Shown here piece by piece: positions 1 to 10,165 of a stretch of 64,000 nucleotides of DNA. Location: assembly GCF_026745355.1 (NCBI RefSeq), contig NC_079203.1, positions 372,001 to 436,000 of the forward strand, in the 5' to 3' direction. The DNA comes from Beta vulgaris subsp. vulgaris. Lineage: Eukaryota; Streptophyta; Magnoliopsida; Caryophyllales; Amaranthaceae. The stretch's first letter is position 1. Each line of letters opens with the position of its first letter. A program made the position numbers and the translations under genes. The notes beneath the pieces were generated by a model. That model saw nothing but the letters and a program-made list of their open reading frames with translations. It was not told the DNA's origin and searched no databases.

Positions 1-788
1 CAGGTCTTGGGGAGAATCAATGAGAGAAGTTGGGTTATAGGTAGGGGTGGCAATGAGACGAGACAATTCGCGAGCTACTTGAAATCCACTCGGTCAAAAC
101 TCAGTCAAAGCTCGACTCGAGGGAGCTCAAATAATCGAACTCGAGCTCAACTCGAGATGTTGGTGAGTTGAGTTGAGCAACTCTATACTCGATCTGAGAA
201 CTCGTGAGAAGCTCGAATACCCAATTACCAATAGCAAAATACATAATTTAACATTTTTCTACCTTATTTTTGCTTTTAACATGAGACACTTGTAAGCTAC
301 TCGAAATCTACTCGGTCAAAGCTCGGACAAAACTCGGTCAAAACGCAACTCGAGTGAGCTTGACTCAACTGAAATTCGACTCAAAATGCTAACGAGTCGA
401 GCTAGCTCAAACTCGAAATCAACTCGCATCATTTATTGCCACCCCTAGTTTTTACTAATGAGTCTCTTGCAGCTGATATTCTAAGCATTCTGGAGGCTAT
501 GTATATTGTGGAGGCATACCATTTCCATAGATCTATCATCTACTCTTGATTGTAAGATGGTTGTTGACCTCATTAATCAAAAGAACATATTGGCAACATG
601 TGCAGGAAATGGAGCAAGAGACACCCGGAGGTGCTAATTAAACAATGTGGAAACGACAACAAAACGGTGGATGATTTGGCTAAGAATTGTAGAAACCCGG
701 ATTTGAAATGTACTATAACTAGGAATTTCCCTACCTCTCCTAGTTATTGTATGGAACATTTAGTTTCGAATTATATGAACTTTGATAT
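1..788 (+). mobile_element. LINE ORF2 C-terminal (RNase H) relic, interrupted
   Basis: Outside the inserted MITE, bases 1-41 and 448-788 translate into pieces of a plant LINE RNase H-like domain. The block around 455-500 reads FTNESLAADILSILEAM and the block around 655-700 contains VDDLAKNCRN. Both resemble the LINE at 23.9-24.3 kb in this window (MAELLAILEGL and VADEMAKDCRK). The reading frame is broken by stops and frameshifts. The remaining 3' end, with an A-rich tail, resumes at 5870 on the far side of the Copia insertion. The fragment is therefore the 3' end of an old, dead LINE that served as a landing site for two later elements. Confidence 0.65.
42..447. mobile_element. hAT-like MITE, 406 bp
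   Basis: The element is bounded by inverted termini TAGGGGTGGCAAT (42-54) and ATTGCCACCCCTA (435-447). It has no coding capacity. The interior is made of degenerate GAGCTCGA/ACTCGAG words in both orientations. TIRs of this form are typical of non-autonomous hAT elements. It interrupts the LINE RNase H relic. I did not find a clean 8-bp target duplication, so the superfamily rests on the termini. Confidence 0.6.
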
Positions 789-1246
789 TGTAAGTTCTAT
801 TGACTATCAATCTAAGAATAATAGCAAACAATAATAGAATATCAAATAAGAAAGCAGGAAAGAACACACCAGAACTTTCACGTGGAAACCCAAGAATTGG
901 GAGAAGAACCACGAATATGCACTAGGAATCAATGAATGTTCAAGAAAGATTACAAAAGCGCTCAAGAACTCTCTCTAAAGCTTTTTTTCTCTCAAATATG
1001 TGTTTAAAGATGAAGAATACATTATTGACGTAATTAGGGCACCTATTTATACCCCCACTAAAGAAAACCGCAAAAAACCGCGTTTGCGAAGCGTTTGCGA
1101 TAGGTGCGGGCGCACCACTGTTTGGTGTGGGCGCACCAGTATTTGGTGCGGGCGCACCCCGTGTGCCGAACCCCTTTTCTTTCTACGCAACCTTTCTCCA
1201 CACCCCATACACCCCATTGAGCCTCATATGGACCATATATCCAACA
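789..1246 (-). repeat. 3' LTR of the Copia element
   Basis: This LTR is 458 bp; on the element's own strand it starts TGTTGGATATATGG and ends CA. It matches 5371-5869. It contains repeated GGTGCGGGCGCACC-like palindromic words near 1100-1160, with fewer intervening bases than the partner LTR. Confidence 0.9.
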
Positions 1247-1257
1247 ATCTCCCACTT
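1247..1257 (-). other. Polypurine tract of the Copia element
   Basis: On the minus strand this reads AAGTGGGAGAT immediately before the 3' LTR start. This is the expected place and composition for the plus-strand primer of reverse transcription. Confidence 0.75.
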
Positions 1258-1342
1258 GGAGATAGGTGTAAGTGAAGAAAACTCCATACTTTCATCATCT
1301 TCTCATTCATCTCAACTCCTAATCCACCATCTTCGCCAACAA

Positions 1343-2970
1343 TCAACAAAGACCAACTAAGGTTCTGCACAACCTTTGTTTATCACAACTCACACTCTTA
1401 GTGAGCATATCTGTTGGATTCTTAGCACCCAACACTTTCTCCGGACTCAACTCATTCTCCTCCACTAAACTCCTGATATAGTAAAAACGCCTACGAATGT
1501 GTTTAGTCCTACAATGATACATGGAATTCTTAGCCAAATGCACTGCACTTTGACTATCACTGTAAAGTATCACTTTCTCCTATTTAATGCCCATCTCCTC
1601 AAGAAAACCAATCAACCATACCATCTCCTTACCTGCCTCCGACATAGCCACATACTCAGACTATGTAGTAGACAAAGATATACACTTCTGTAACTTGGAC
1701 ATCCAACTCACTGCAGTACCCCCCACAGTAGATACATATTCTGAAGTGCTTTTGCTTGTATCGATATCTCCACTGAGATCAGCATCAACATAACCCTCTA
1801 GCTTTACTCCCTTCTGCCAGAAACAAAGCCCCATACTTGAAGTACCCTTCAAATACCTTAGTAACCACTTTACAGCCTCCCAATGTTTCTCACCTGGATT
1901 AGAAACAAACCTGCTAACAACTCCCACTGCAAAAGCAATGTCTGGTCGTGTGCACACCATGTCATACATCAAGCTACCAACAACTGAAGCATAGGGAACA
2001 GTGGCCATCCGCTCCTTTTCTGCTTCTGTAGTTGGTGAATGCTCCCTTGTCAATTTGAGATCACTAGGAAGTGGTGAATTTCTGGGTTTAGCATCTCCTA
2101 CATTAAACCTCTTCAGCACCTTAAGAATATAATCCTCCTGAGACAACTTCAACATACCAGTAGACTTGTCCCTGAAAATATTCATGCCTAAGATTTGTGT
2201 AGATTCACCCAAATCCTTCATCTCAAATACTTGTGACAGCTTTCCTTTCACACCATTTATCATATCCATACTTGTACCAGCAATCAGAATATCATCAACA
2301 TACAGAAGTAAATAAACATAGTCATTTTCATACCTCTGAAAGTAACAATAATGATCACTATCAGCTCTCTTGAACCCACTGCTACACATGAATGTGTCAA
2401 ACTTTATGTACCACTGTCTAGGAGCCTGCTTCAATCCATATAAGCTCCTCTTGAGCTTGCACACCAAGTTCTCCTTTCCTTGAACTTTAAAACCATCTGG
2501 TTGCTTCATGTAAATTTCCTCCTCCAGATCACCATGTAGAAACGCAGTCTTTACATCCATCTGTTCTAAGAACAAATTTTCAGCAGCAACAATAGCCAAC
2601 AAGATACGAATAGTAGTTAACTTCACAACAGGAGCAAATATTTCATTATAATCTATACCCTCCTTTTGTAGGAACCCCTTTACTACTAATCTCGCCTTAT
2701 ACCTGACACTTCCATCAGGCTCTTTCTTCAGTCTGAAGATCCACTTGTTGCTAAGTGCTCTCATACCTTTAGTAATGCAGACAACTCCCATGTCTGATTC
2801 TTTTCCAGGGACTTCATCTCATCTTTCATGGCTAACTCCCACTTAGATGAATCAGTCGAATTTATTGCTTCCTTGTATGATTCTGGTTCACCTGCATCAG
2901 TTAGTAACAAATAATACATAGAAGGTGAATATCGAACAGGTGTTTTGGACACCCTTGCGGATTTTCTCAA
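1343..2970 (-). pseudogene. Copia reverse transcriptase and RNase H region
   Basis: From 2970 down to about 2790 the linker and RT start are visible (RKSARVSKTPVRYSPS, then SSKWELAMKDEMKSLEKN). From 2791 to 1661 a long frame carries the Copia RT: WIFRLKKEPDGSVRYKARLV, QMDVKTAFLHGDLEEEIYM and the catalytic LLLYVDDILIAG. The RNase H follows with LRYLKGT and VDADLSGD, then SDSQSAVHLAKN (about 1565) and DMLTKS. Frame changes near 2790 and 1660 split what should be one polyprotein. The domain order and the YVDD box are diagnostic of Ty1/copia elements. Confidence 0.9.
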
Positions 2971-3269
2971 GTCAACTTGAGAGACAATTCTCGTGTACTA
3001 GAACTGGAGCCTCTTGGTTGTATGACAATTGTACCCTCTGAATTACCAGGCTGTGAGATATCTGACTCCTCAGAATCAGACCCTGCAGGAGTGTGAACCT
3101 CATCTCTATGTTGCTCACCCAATTCTGGAACAATGACATCCCTAACACAATGCCACCTATCTCCACAATCTCCTTCTCCTGAACTCCCACTACTTAGTAA
3201 TCTCAGATTTATCACCAAATACATCCTTATACAGCTTAGTCTCATCAAATGTGACATCACAGTGTCTCA

Positions 3270-4041
3270 AAATCTTCCTACCTTTTGGTTCCCAACATCG
3301 ATATCCATACTTCTCAGAACCATACCCAATAAAATAACATTTAACGGCTTTTGGGTCTAACTTGTCACGTTTCTCAGATTGAACATATGCAACACAACCA
3401 AATAGTTTTAGAAAAGAAAGATTTACCTCCTTTCCACTCCAAACCTCCTCTGGAAACTTGAACTCAAAGGAACTGATGGTCCTCTGTTGATCAAATAAGC
3501 TGTTGTACTAACTGAATCTGCCCAGAAAGTCTTAGGTAGCCCTGCATGCAACCTCATACATCTAGCCCTCTAGTCAGTGTCCTGTTCATCCTCTCTGCAA
3601 CTCCATTCTGTCGAGGTTTCCCTGGAACGTCCTCTTCAGAATTATGTCGTTTTCCTTACAGAGTTTTGTGTACTCTGTCAACTCATACTCACCTCCATTA
3701 TCAGACTTAATGCACTTAATCTTCCTTCCAGTCTGATTCTCGACCTCAGCTTTCCACTTCTTGAAGGTCATGAAGTCAGATTTCTTCTTCATGAAGTAGA
3801 CCCACACCTTCCTACTGTAGTCATCAATGAAAGTAACAAAATACCGTGAGCCTCCAAGAGATCTGACTGGTGAAGGACCCCACAAGTCAGTGTGCACCAA
3901 TTCTAGCTTCTCAGTTTTCAACTCTTTCTTGGCTTTTGTGAAAGTCACCTTTTTCTGCTTGCCATAAACACAGCTCTCACAAAATTCCATGTCAACTGAT
4001 TTCAACCCTGACAACTTGCCACTTGAAGCTAAAATCTTCAT
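3270..4041 (-). pseudogene. Copia integrase region
   Basis: The zinc-binding end is seen as MEFCESCVYGKQKKV (about 3990). It is followed by the integrase core with HTDLWGP, FVTFIDDYSRKVWVYFM and SDNGGEY (first two acidic residues of the DDE triad), ending near 3586 after a frame break. Further down the strand, about 3360-3270, the typical Copia integrase C-terminal motif CYFIGYGSEKYGYRCW appears in another frame. The region is degenerate. Confidence 0.87.
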
Positions 4042-4635
4042 CCCCTTTCACCCATATGACCAATCTAGTATGCCATAACTTGGTCTCATCTACTGTAGCT
4101 GCACCAATCATGACTGTACACCCTGCAATAGTGTATAGGGCTCCCATCTTAGTACCTCTAGCCAAAATCATGGAACCTTTGGAAATCTTCCACTTTCCCT
4201 CACAGAACACAGTTTTGTAGCCACATGAGTCCAGTTGACTCACAGAAATCAGATTCTTTGCTAGGCCTGGAATGTACCTAACATCATGCAGTTTTAAAGT
4301 TCCTCCATTCGTAGTCCTGACAACCACATCTCCCTTCCCCATTATATCCAAGGTCTTATCATCAGCAAGATGGACCTTTCCTAACTTCTTTGCCTTGAAG
4401 TCCTGAAACAGCTCCCTCATGGGTAAGATGAAAGATGCCCCCGAATCTAGGATCCACGACTCTATAGAACTATCAAACTCAAAACAGAGCATCCTCAACC
4501 TTATTCGATGCAGAAGATATCGATGAGTTGTCACTATCCTCTTGTTTCTCATTATGGTCAGATTTTCCACCCTTCTTCTTGGGATGTGGACAATCCCTCT
4601 TTGGATGACCCTTCTCACCACAATTCCAACAGGTA
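3992..4635 (-). pseudogene. Copia gag zinc knuckle and aspartic protease region
   Basis: Near 4588-4630 the minus strand encodes CWNCGEKGHPKRDC, a CCHC zinc knuckle of nucleocapsid type. About 40 codons on, the frame carries ESWILDSGAS, the DSG active-site motif of the Copia aspartic protease. It continues through LHDVRYIPGLAKNLISVSQL, the standard pre-integrase stretch, and into LWHTR. Frameshifts separate it from gag and from integrase. Confidence 0.85.
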
Positions 4636-4808
4636 AAATTTGTTCTACCCTTTGACTTACTTCGCCCCCTTGACTTTGATCTCCCTTGTGAACTCTTCCC
4701 TTTTCCCTTTTGTTTTCCCCTCCCTCTACCCTCTACACTGTATGCCCCAGATGATTCTCCACTTCTTTCCTTCGAATGCTCTCACTCAAAATAAGATCAC
4801 GGACAACA

Positions 4809-5318
4809 TCATAAACCAATTTCTTTTACCAGAGAATTACTAACAGCAGTTACAACAGTTTCCCAAGCAGTAGGTAAAGAGGACAACAAAATTAAAGCTT
4901 TCACCTCATCCTCAAAGACAATATTAACAGATGATAACTGACTTATTATTGAATTAAATTCATTAATATGTTCGGCAGCAAAACTACCATTATTCATCTC
5001 TAAATCAAATAAATGGCGCATCAGATATACCTTATTCATAGCCGAGGGCTTCTCATACATATCTGACAGTGCTTTGATTAATCCTGCCGTTGTTTTGATA
5101 TCCTTGACATTGAACGCCACAGTCCGAGCCAATGTCAAACGCACCACCGCTAGTGCCTGCCTCTCTAGTACCTTCCACTTAGCCTCCTCAATCTCAGCAG
5201 GCTTTTCAGACAAAGGTTGATACATATTTTTCTGATATAAGATGTCTTCTATTTGCATCTTCCAATATCCAAAATATGTCCCATCAAACTTCTCAATTCT
5301 AATCTTTGAATCCTCCAT
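4809..5318 (-). pseudogene. Copia gag (capsid) region
   Basis: The frame begins MEDSKIRIEKFDGTYFGYWK, the classic start of TNT1/Tork-type gag. It runs to about residue 169 with LMRHLFDLEMNNGS and LSSLPTAWE blocks typical of this capsid family. The start codon lies about 40 bases after the primer binding site. The frame is lost at 4809, before the zinc knuckle. Confidence 0.88.
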
Positions 5319-5355
5319 TGTTAATCATTCTAGATCTAGACAATAATCAAACCTA

Positions 5356-5368
5356 GCTCTTGATACCA
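5356..5368 (-). other. Primer binding site of the Copia element
   Basis: On the minus strand this reads TGGTATCAAGAGC, two bases inside the 5' LTR. It corresponds to the plant initiator-Met tRNA 3' end that primes most Copia elements. Confidence 0.85.
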
Positions 5369-5370
5369 CT

Positions 5371-5869
5371 TATAAGTTCTATTGATTATCAATCTAAGAA
5401 TAATAGCAAACAATAATATAATATCAAATAAGAAAGCAGGAAAGAACACACCAGAACATTTACGTGGAAACCCAAGAACTGGGAGAAAAACCACGAATAT
5501 GCACTAGGAATCGATGAATGTTCAAGAAAGATTACAAAAGCGCTCAAGAACTCTCTCTAAAGATTTTTCTCTCTCAAATATGTGTTTAAAGATGAAGAAT
5601 ACATTAATGACGTAATTAGGGCACCTATTTATACCCCCACTAAAGAAAACCGTAAAAAATCGCGTTTGCGAAGCGTTTGCACCAGTACTTGGTGCGGGCG
5701 CACCAGACCTCAGGTGCGGGCGCACCCGAGTCTTCTGCCTCAATGTGTGAAAGTCCTCCGTAGATTAGGTGCGGGCGCACCCCTTGTGCCTAACCCCTTT
5801 TCTTTCTACGCAACCTTTCTCCACACCCCATACACCCCATTGAGCCTCATATGGACCATATACCCAACA
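5371..5869 (-). repeat. 5' LTR of the Copia element
   Basis: This LTR is 499 bp and matches 789-1246. Its inner end has lost the CA dinucleotide (reads TA). It carries an extra block of about 41 bp around 5728-5768 between copies of the GGTGCGGGCGCACC motif. Confidence 0.9.
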
Positions 5870-5914
5870 GATATATCTAAGTAAGTGTTCCTCTTTTCTC
5901 CAAAAAAAAAAAAA
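5870..5914 (+). mobile_element. 3' tail of the interrupted LINE, with poly(A)
   Basis: After the second GATAT the sequence continues for about 30 bases and ends in an A tract (about 5902-5914). This fits a LINE 3' end continuing from base 788. Confidence 0.55.
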
Positions 5915-6255
5915 TGTTGAACCTGAGTTCTTGCACTTATTTTCTTTCCCAATCACATGGTGTTTTTTTTTTTTCTTTTCCAAAGTTCTACCAACAAATG
6001 TTGTTTGCTGCTGTAATTTGTCACAACTCAATTACCATACATGGAGCAGTATCATGTTATTAGTAGTGTGGAGGTAGTATCATGTCATTAATAGTGTAGA
6101 GGAAATGAGGAATAAGTTAGTTGAAAGGATACATATATTCAACGATACATTAACCAAAAGCTACTACTAAAGGAAAAGGAACACACTAAATCACATAGTA
6201 ACTAACTATTGTTTAACAAGAAGTCTCTTTCAGCCTATCCAAAAACCGTTTCACG

Positions 6256-7989
6256 TCAATTTCGGTTGACAGTCCTGCCACATTTTCTTATCTCACCCTG
6301 ACAAGCTGTGAGAACCTCAATGGAACCCATACGAACCATAGCTTTAGCGAATTTTCTAGCCCATATATCACCTCTGTCTCGAAAGATTTTCACCATAGTT
6401 GCAGTTTTATTGGATCCATTAAAGGGTCTCTTGGGTTAGAATTATTGGATGGATAAAGCCTTGGGGTAACTGCAGAGCAATTGGAAACTCCAATAGAATG
6501 AGCTCCGGAAAGGGTAACCATTTCTTCCAAGGAAAGACCTTTTGTTTTAAAGAATTGATGGAGTAATTGCAAATCAAAAAAGGGTGCGGGTAAGTTTAGG
6601 GGAGGCTCATCTATAAGTGAGACTAATCCATCTCGTCGCCCTAATCTTAGTGCATATTTGATCCCTCATAGCAGGTAGGCACTATCATGAGCCGCAAAGG
6701 CTAGGATGTCCGCACAAGAAACTGTTTGAGGGCAGTGAGCTTCAAGCTCAGCTTTCGCCTCATCAATCACCTCATAGCCTCTTAAGCTTGGGTTGTTGAT
6801 GAAGTGTCCTTCTCTGTTTTGCTCCTCATAGTAGAATCAAGAAGTACTGAAGCATCACATCCCTGAAATTTATATGTGGAAAAGTTAACAAGTATATATT
6901 AGTGCATGAACATGAAAACTAAACTTGGTTTGTTGAATGATGCTTGAAAGTGAATTCGTGTGTAAAAGATTTATGTGAAAGTTGCTAATAATACATTATT
7001 AGCAGGGCCGTATTTGGGCATGGGCGAGAGGGGCAGGTGCCCAGGGCCGCCCCAAAACACATAGCCCAAATAAGTAAAGGTAAAAGAGAATAAAAGGAAA
7101 AATAGAAAAAAAATGGAAAAGAAAAGATCACTGCAAAATTGCAAATGCTGCCGACAATTAAGCTTATTGCGAATTAAGTTTGTTATTCGATTCTCCCACT
7201 TGTTTTTCAATTCAATGTCAAACCCTCAAAATTTTTGGGTAATTTCTCTCTTTTCTTTGCAATTTTTGTTCTTTATTCGATTTTTTTAGGTTTTACAAAT
7301 TCTGAATTTTATTACTTCTTTTTAATTAATTTGCTTTGCACTAATTAAAAAGAACAGACCCTTAATGCATCATTTTTTTTATAAAATTTTGATATTATCT
7401 AATATAAATTTCAATTATTTTTTTTTTTCACTTTATTTCGGTCCAGGTTAAATTTTTCTGCCTTTGGTCCTTCTATAATAGATGGTTGTAACTTTATTTG
7501 TTATTGTTTTATTAGTCATTTAATTGTGCATCTTTTCAATTTCTTTTTGGTTTTCTGATTGACATATTAAATGATCAAGTACTTACCTCCTTATTTAACG
7601 TCTCTTTCAAAAAATTCGGACCAAAAAATTGTTTATTTTTCGGTCTAGACCGGAAAATAAAACATTCAAAAAACTTGTACATAATCATGGCCCTAATATG
7701 TAGGCTCGCCCTTGGCCTCCAAAATCTCAGAAACGGGGTTGATTACTATAGGCATACTAAAGATTGTACATACCCTCACAAAACAATCATGGAAGTGCAA
7801 TCTGATTAGACTAGCTCCTAGTCCAGGATTCCTAATGATCGTCTTCTTTACAACATTTTTCACAATTGTCTCTGCTGAAGGACAACTCTGGTTATAAAAC
7901 CCAATTTTTAGAGACAGGGAAGCAGCAACAGTAGACATATGTGCCATGGAAAGAATGAAGAGTATGCAAAGGAATGAAGAAGTCTGCAT
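6256..7989 (-). pseudogene. Class III peroxidase pseudogene
   Basis: Exon 1 (7774-7989) encodes a signal peptide ([19 protein letters not shown]) and the peroxidase N-terminus with [10 protein letters not shown] and the distal heme-pocket motif [11 protein letters not shown] canonical GT-AG intron (6863-7773) follows. Exon 2 starts at 6862 with [12 protein letters not shown] frameshift lies near 6815, then [16 protein letters not shown] and [19 protein letters not shown]. An in-frame UGA follows AHDSAYLL. The proximal-histidine motif EEMVTLSGAHSIG is still readable near 6510. Roughly 80-90 residues are then missing before WARKFAKAMVRMGSIEVLT and the C-terminus with stop at 6256-6258. Active family members are secreted heme enzymes that oxidise phenolics in cell walls. 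This copy cannot make one. Confidence 0.88.
7003..7694. mobile_element. Probable hAT-type insertion in the peroxidase intron
   Basis: The intron contains a block beginning CAGGGCCG (7003-7010) and ending near GGCCCT (7689-7694), a terminal pair seen in hAT elements. The 8-base flanks (ATTATTAG and ATATGTAG) match at 5 of 8 positions, so a target duplication is only suggestive. The interior is AT-rich and non-coding. Confidence 0.4.
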
Positions 7990-8556
7990 TTTTTTTTCTC
8001 TTGATTGAGGTTGAAATTGTTGGAAATTAAGGATACAGAAAAATAAGTGATTATGTGGAGTTTATATATAGACGTAACAAGCATGAGCATGGGCGTGTAG
8101 ATAAATGTTGGAGAAAAGGTGTAAAATGATGTATAGTATAATTAAAATGGTTTATATCAACCACCCTACAGGCTACAGCTAACTAGTTGAATCTACCTTG
8201 ATACTTAAAATGGAATTGGTAATGTGAATCATCTTAATTTTAAGGCTTTGAATAGTTCCTACATCCTATGTTAATTAATATGCTGCAGTACTTTGAAAGT
8301 GATCAATGATCACTACTTAGTTACTAGAGGCTTTCTGTATGATTTTTACCGTGATTTGACATGTAACCTATAATTGAAAGGGAAAAGAATTGTCATACAT
8401 TTGTTTTGGGTGTAAGAAAGAAATTGAAGGTTTTGTGCACTAAAAAGTTAATGCTAAGGGGAAAATGGTGAAGTGAATGATTACCTTTGAAGCTAAGTGT
8501 GTCATACTCATGTTGAACATGTATAAGGTTGAAGAGGAATTTGGTTAAGTACTATC
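7914..8556. repeat. Duplicated peroxidase 5' region, copy A
   Basis: Signal-peptide exon, 5' UTR and promoter of the peroxidase pseudogene. It is largely identical to 13017-13590. Copy A retains an about 80-bp promoter block (about 8030-8112) that copy B lacks. Confidence 0.85.
8061..8070 (-). promoter_or_regulatory. TATA box of the peroxidase pseudogene
   Basis: On the minus strand this reads TATATATAAA, about 70-80 bases upstream of the ATG at 7989, a normal plant core-promoter spacing. Confidence 0.55.
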
Positions 8557-9083
8557 AGAGGATGAACAACCAGAATGTTTTGTAGAAAGGCTCAAGCGTA
8601 ATTTTGAGCCAAATTTCTTTGCCAAGTTATATCAAATAAAATGCTTAGGTAAATCTTCTACATTTAATAGTAACCACGCGCGCGAATTTATTTTCAAGAG
8701 GTTACCATAGTTGGAATGGTTGTATAAATCTTCTAGGGAATGTATATTCATGAACTTATGTTTGTCCTTTCGCTTTCTCTTATCCCAGTTCTAAGGAGGG
8801 ACTTAATCAACTATAAGGCATATCTCAAATTGGTGCTATATGTATTTTTTTTTTCAACTAAATTATTCCTGAACTACGAACTCAAATTATTAACTAGTAG
8901 CTAGCTATAAGTAGGAAACTTCAACAAAATTATGTTGCTACATTCACTAGATCATTGGGCAAAAACTTCATTTTAATGACAAGACATATCCAAAACCAAT
9001 GCTATTTGTATCCTTGTTGCAACTAAAAATTATTCTTAATTAATATGTTTGTTACCAAAGCTACAAACGCAAATTATATTAAC
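8557..9083. other. Non-coding spacer
   Basis: No gene recognised. A short block near 8922-8956 (CTACATTCACTAGAT) recurs at about 9405-9432, a small direct repeat flanking the Stowaway element. Confidence 0.4.
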
Positions 9084-9085
9084 TA

Positions 9086-9354
9086 CTCCATCCGTTTCAA
9101 AATATAATACATTCATGCTTTACAAAAATGTATTTTTCCGAATATAGTACATTCACGCTTAACAAAAATTTACTTTAACTACAAATATATCTTATTTTTA
9201 AGTAAAAACTATAAAATTTATATTATTATATTCATCTTTAAAAATGCTACAGTAATATATTATTTTCTTTTTTTATCAACTTGAATTAAGAGTAACTAAT
9301 GGTCGATATTCGACCTTAAATATTGCACTTGCCTTACATTTGAAATGGGAGGAG
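9086..9354. mobile_element. Stowaway-like MITE, 269 bp
   Basis: Inverted ends CTCCATCCGTTTC and complement (GAAATGGGAGGAG) are flanked by TA on both sides (9084-9085, 9355-9356). This is the signature of Tc1/mariner-derived Stowaway elements. AT-rich and non-coding inside. Confidence 0.75.
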
Positions 9355-9445
9355 TATTGACTTAATAGCAGCTACAAACAACAAGCTTGAAAAAAATTAA
9401 TCATGTTACTACATTCACTAGATTATTGTCGTAAATAATAGAATA

Positions 9446-9574
9446 TGTTAATATTCTGCTTAGTTGTAAATATATCTTTTGTATATTTAGTTAGTTTCCT
9501 ATTTTGTAGGAGTCTCCTTGTATTTATACTGACTACACTCTCATTCAATGATTAAGAAAATAATCATTCTATTA
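9446..9574 (+). repeat. Short Copia LTR (Ale/Retrofit-like), 5' copy only
   Basis: The block begins TGTTAATATTCTGC and is followed at 9575-9588 by TAATATCAAGAGCC, a primer-binding-site-like sequence with two changes from the usual Copia form. A gag start comes about 75 bases later. The short length (about 130 bp) suits the Ale/Retrofit lineage. No downstream partner LTR was seen. Confidence 0.55.
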
Positions 9575-9663
9575 TAATATCAAGAGCCTAGGGTTTATTT
9601 TTCCTCCTCTAGTCGCCGCCCCCCTTCTCTATTCTGTTCTTCCCGCCGCGGCCGTGATCCGCC

Positions 9664-10165
9664 ATGACTGAATCCAAGTCAAGCTATCGTCCTGCCCTCA
9701 CTCTAAACATCAAACAACACATCTCTCTCACCCTCGACCTTGAGAACGTTCATTACTCTTCATGGGCGGAACTTTTTAAAATCATGGCACGCGCCAATCA
9801 AGCCCTTGATCACATCATTCCTCCCTCCGACCAACCGGACATCAAGGACAAGGAACTATGGGGCCGCTTGGATGCGTTGGTCCTTCAATGGATCTACCAC
9901 ACCATCACCGAGGATCTCATACTTACGATCCTCGAACCCGACTCCACGGCACAACAAGCATAGGAGCGTCTGCGCGACATCTTTCAAGATAATAAACACT
10001 CACGTGCCGTCTATCTTGAACATCAATTCTCTCACACTCATCTTGAGAACTTTAAAACTGTCTCTGCTTATTGTCAAACACTAAAAATGATTTCCGATCA
10101 ATTGGCCGGAGTTGGCTTGCCGGTCACAAATCAGAGACTAGTACTTCAACTTGTCGCGGGACTCG
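9664..10165 (+). pseudogene. Copia gag fragment (Ale/Retrofit-like)
   Basis: Translation from 9664 gives a Retrotran-gag-type sequence with ENVHYSSWAELFKIMARA, DALVLQWIY and LTILEPDSTAQQA. It then meets an amber stop where the family has Trp (QQA-W-RLRDIF). The same frame continues through [18 protein letters not shown] and [13 protein letters not shown] up to about 10160, where it gives way to LINE sequence on the same strand. Only the first part of gag survives. Confidence 0.8.

Larger units (their letters stand above)
789..5869 (-). mobile_element. Copia LTR retrotransposon (Tork/TNT1-like), complete but decayed
   Basis: This is a 5081-bp element on the minus strand with both LTRs and a perfect 5-bp target duplication GATAT (784-788 and 5870-5874). 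The internal order on the minus strand is PBS, gag, zinc knuckle, protease, integrase, reverse transcriptase, RNase H, polypurine tract, which is the Copia order with integrase before RT. The reading frame is interrupted several times, so it cannot encode an intact polyprotein. The LTRs differ by a block of about 41 bp plus point changes, so the insertion is not recent. It lies inside the 3' end of an older LINE. Confidence 0.93.
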
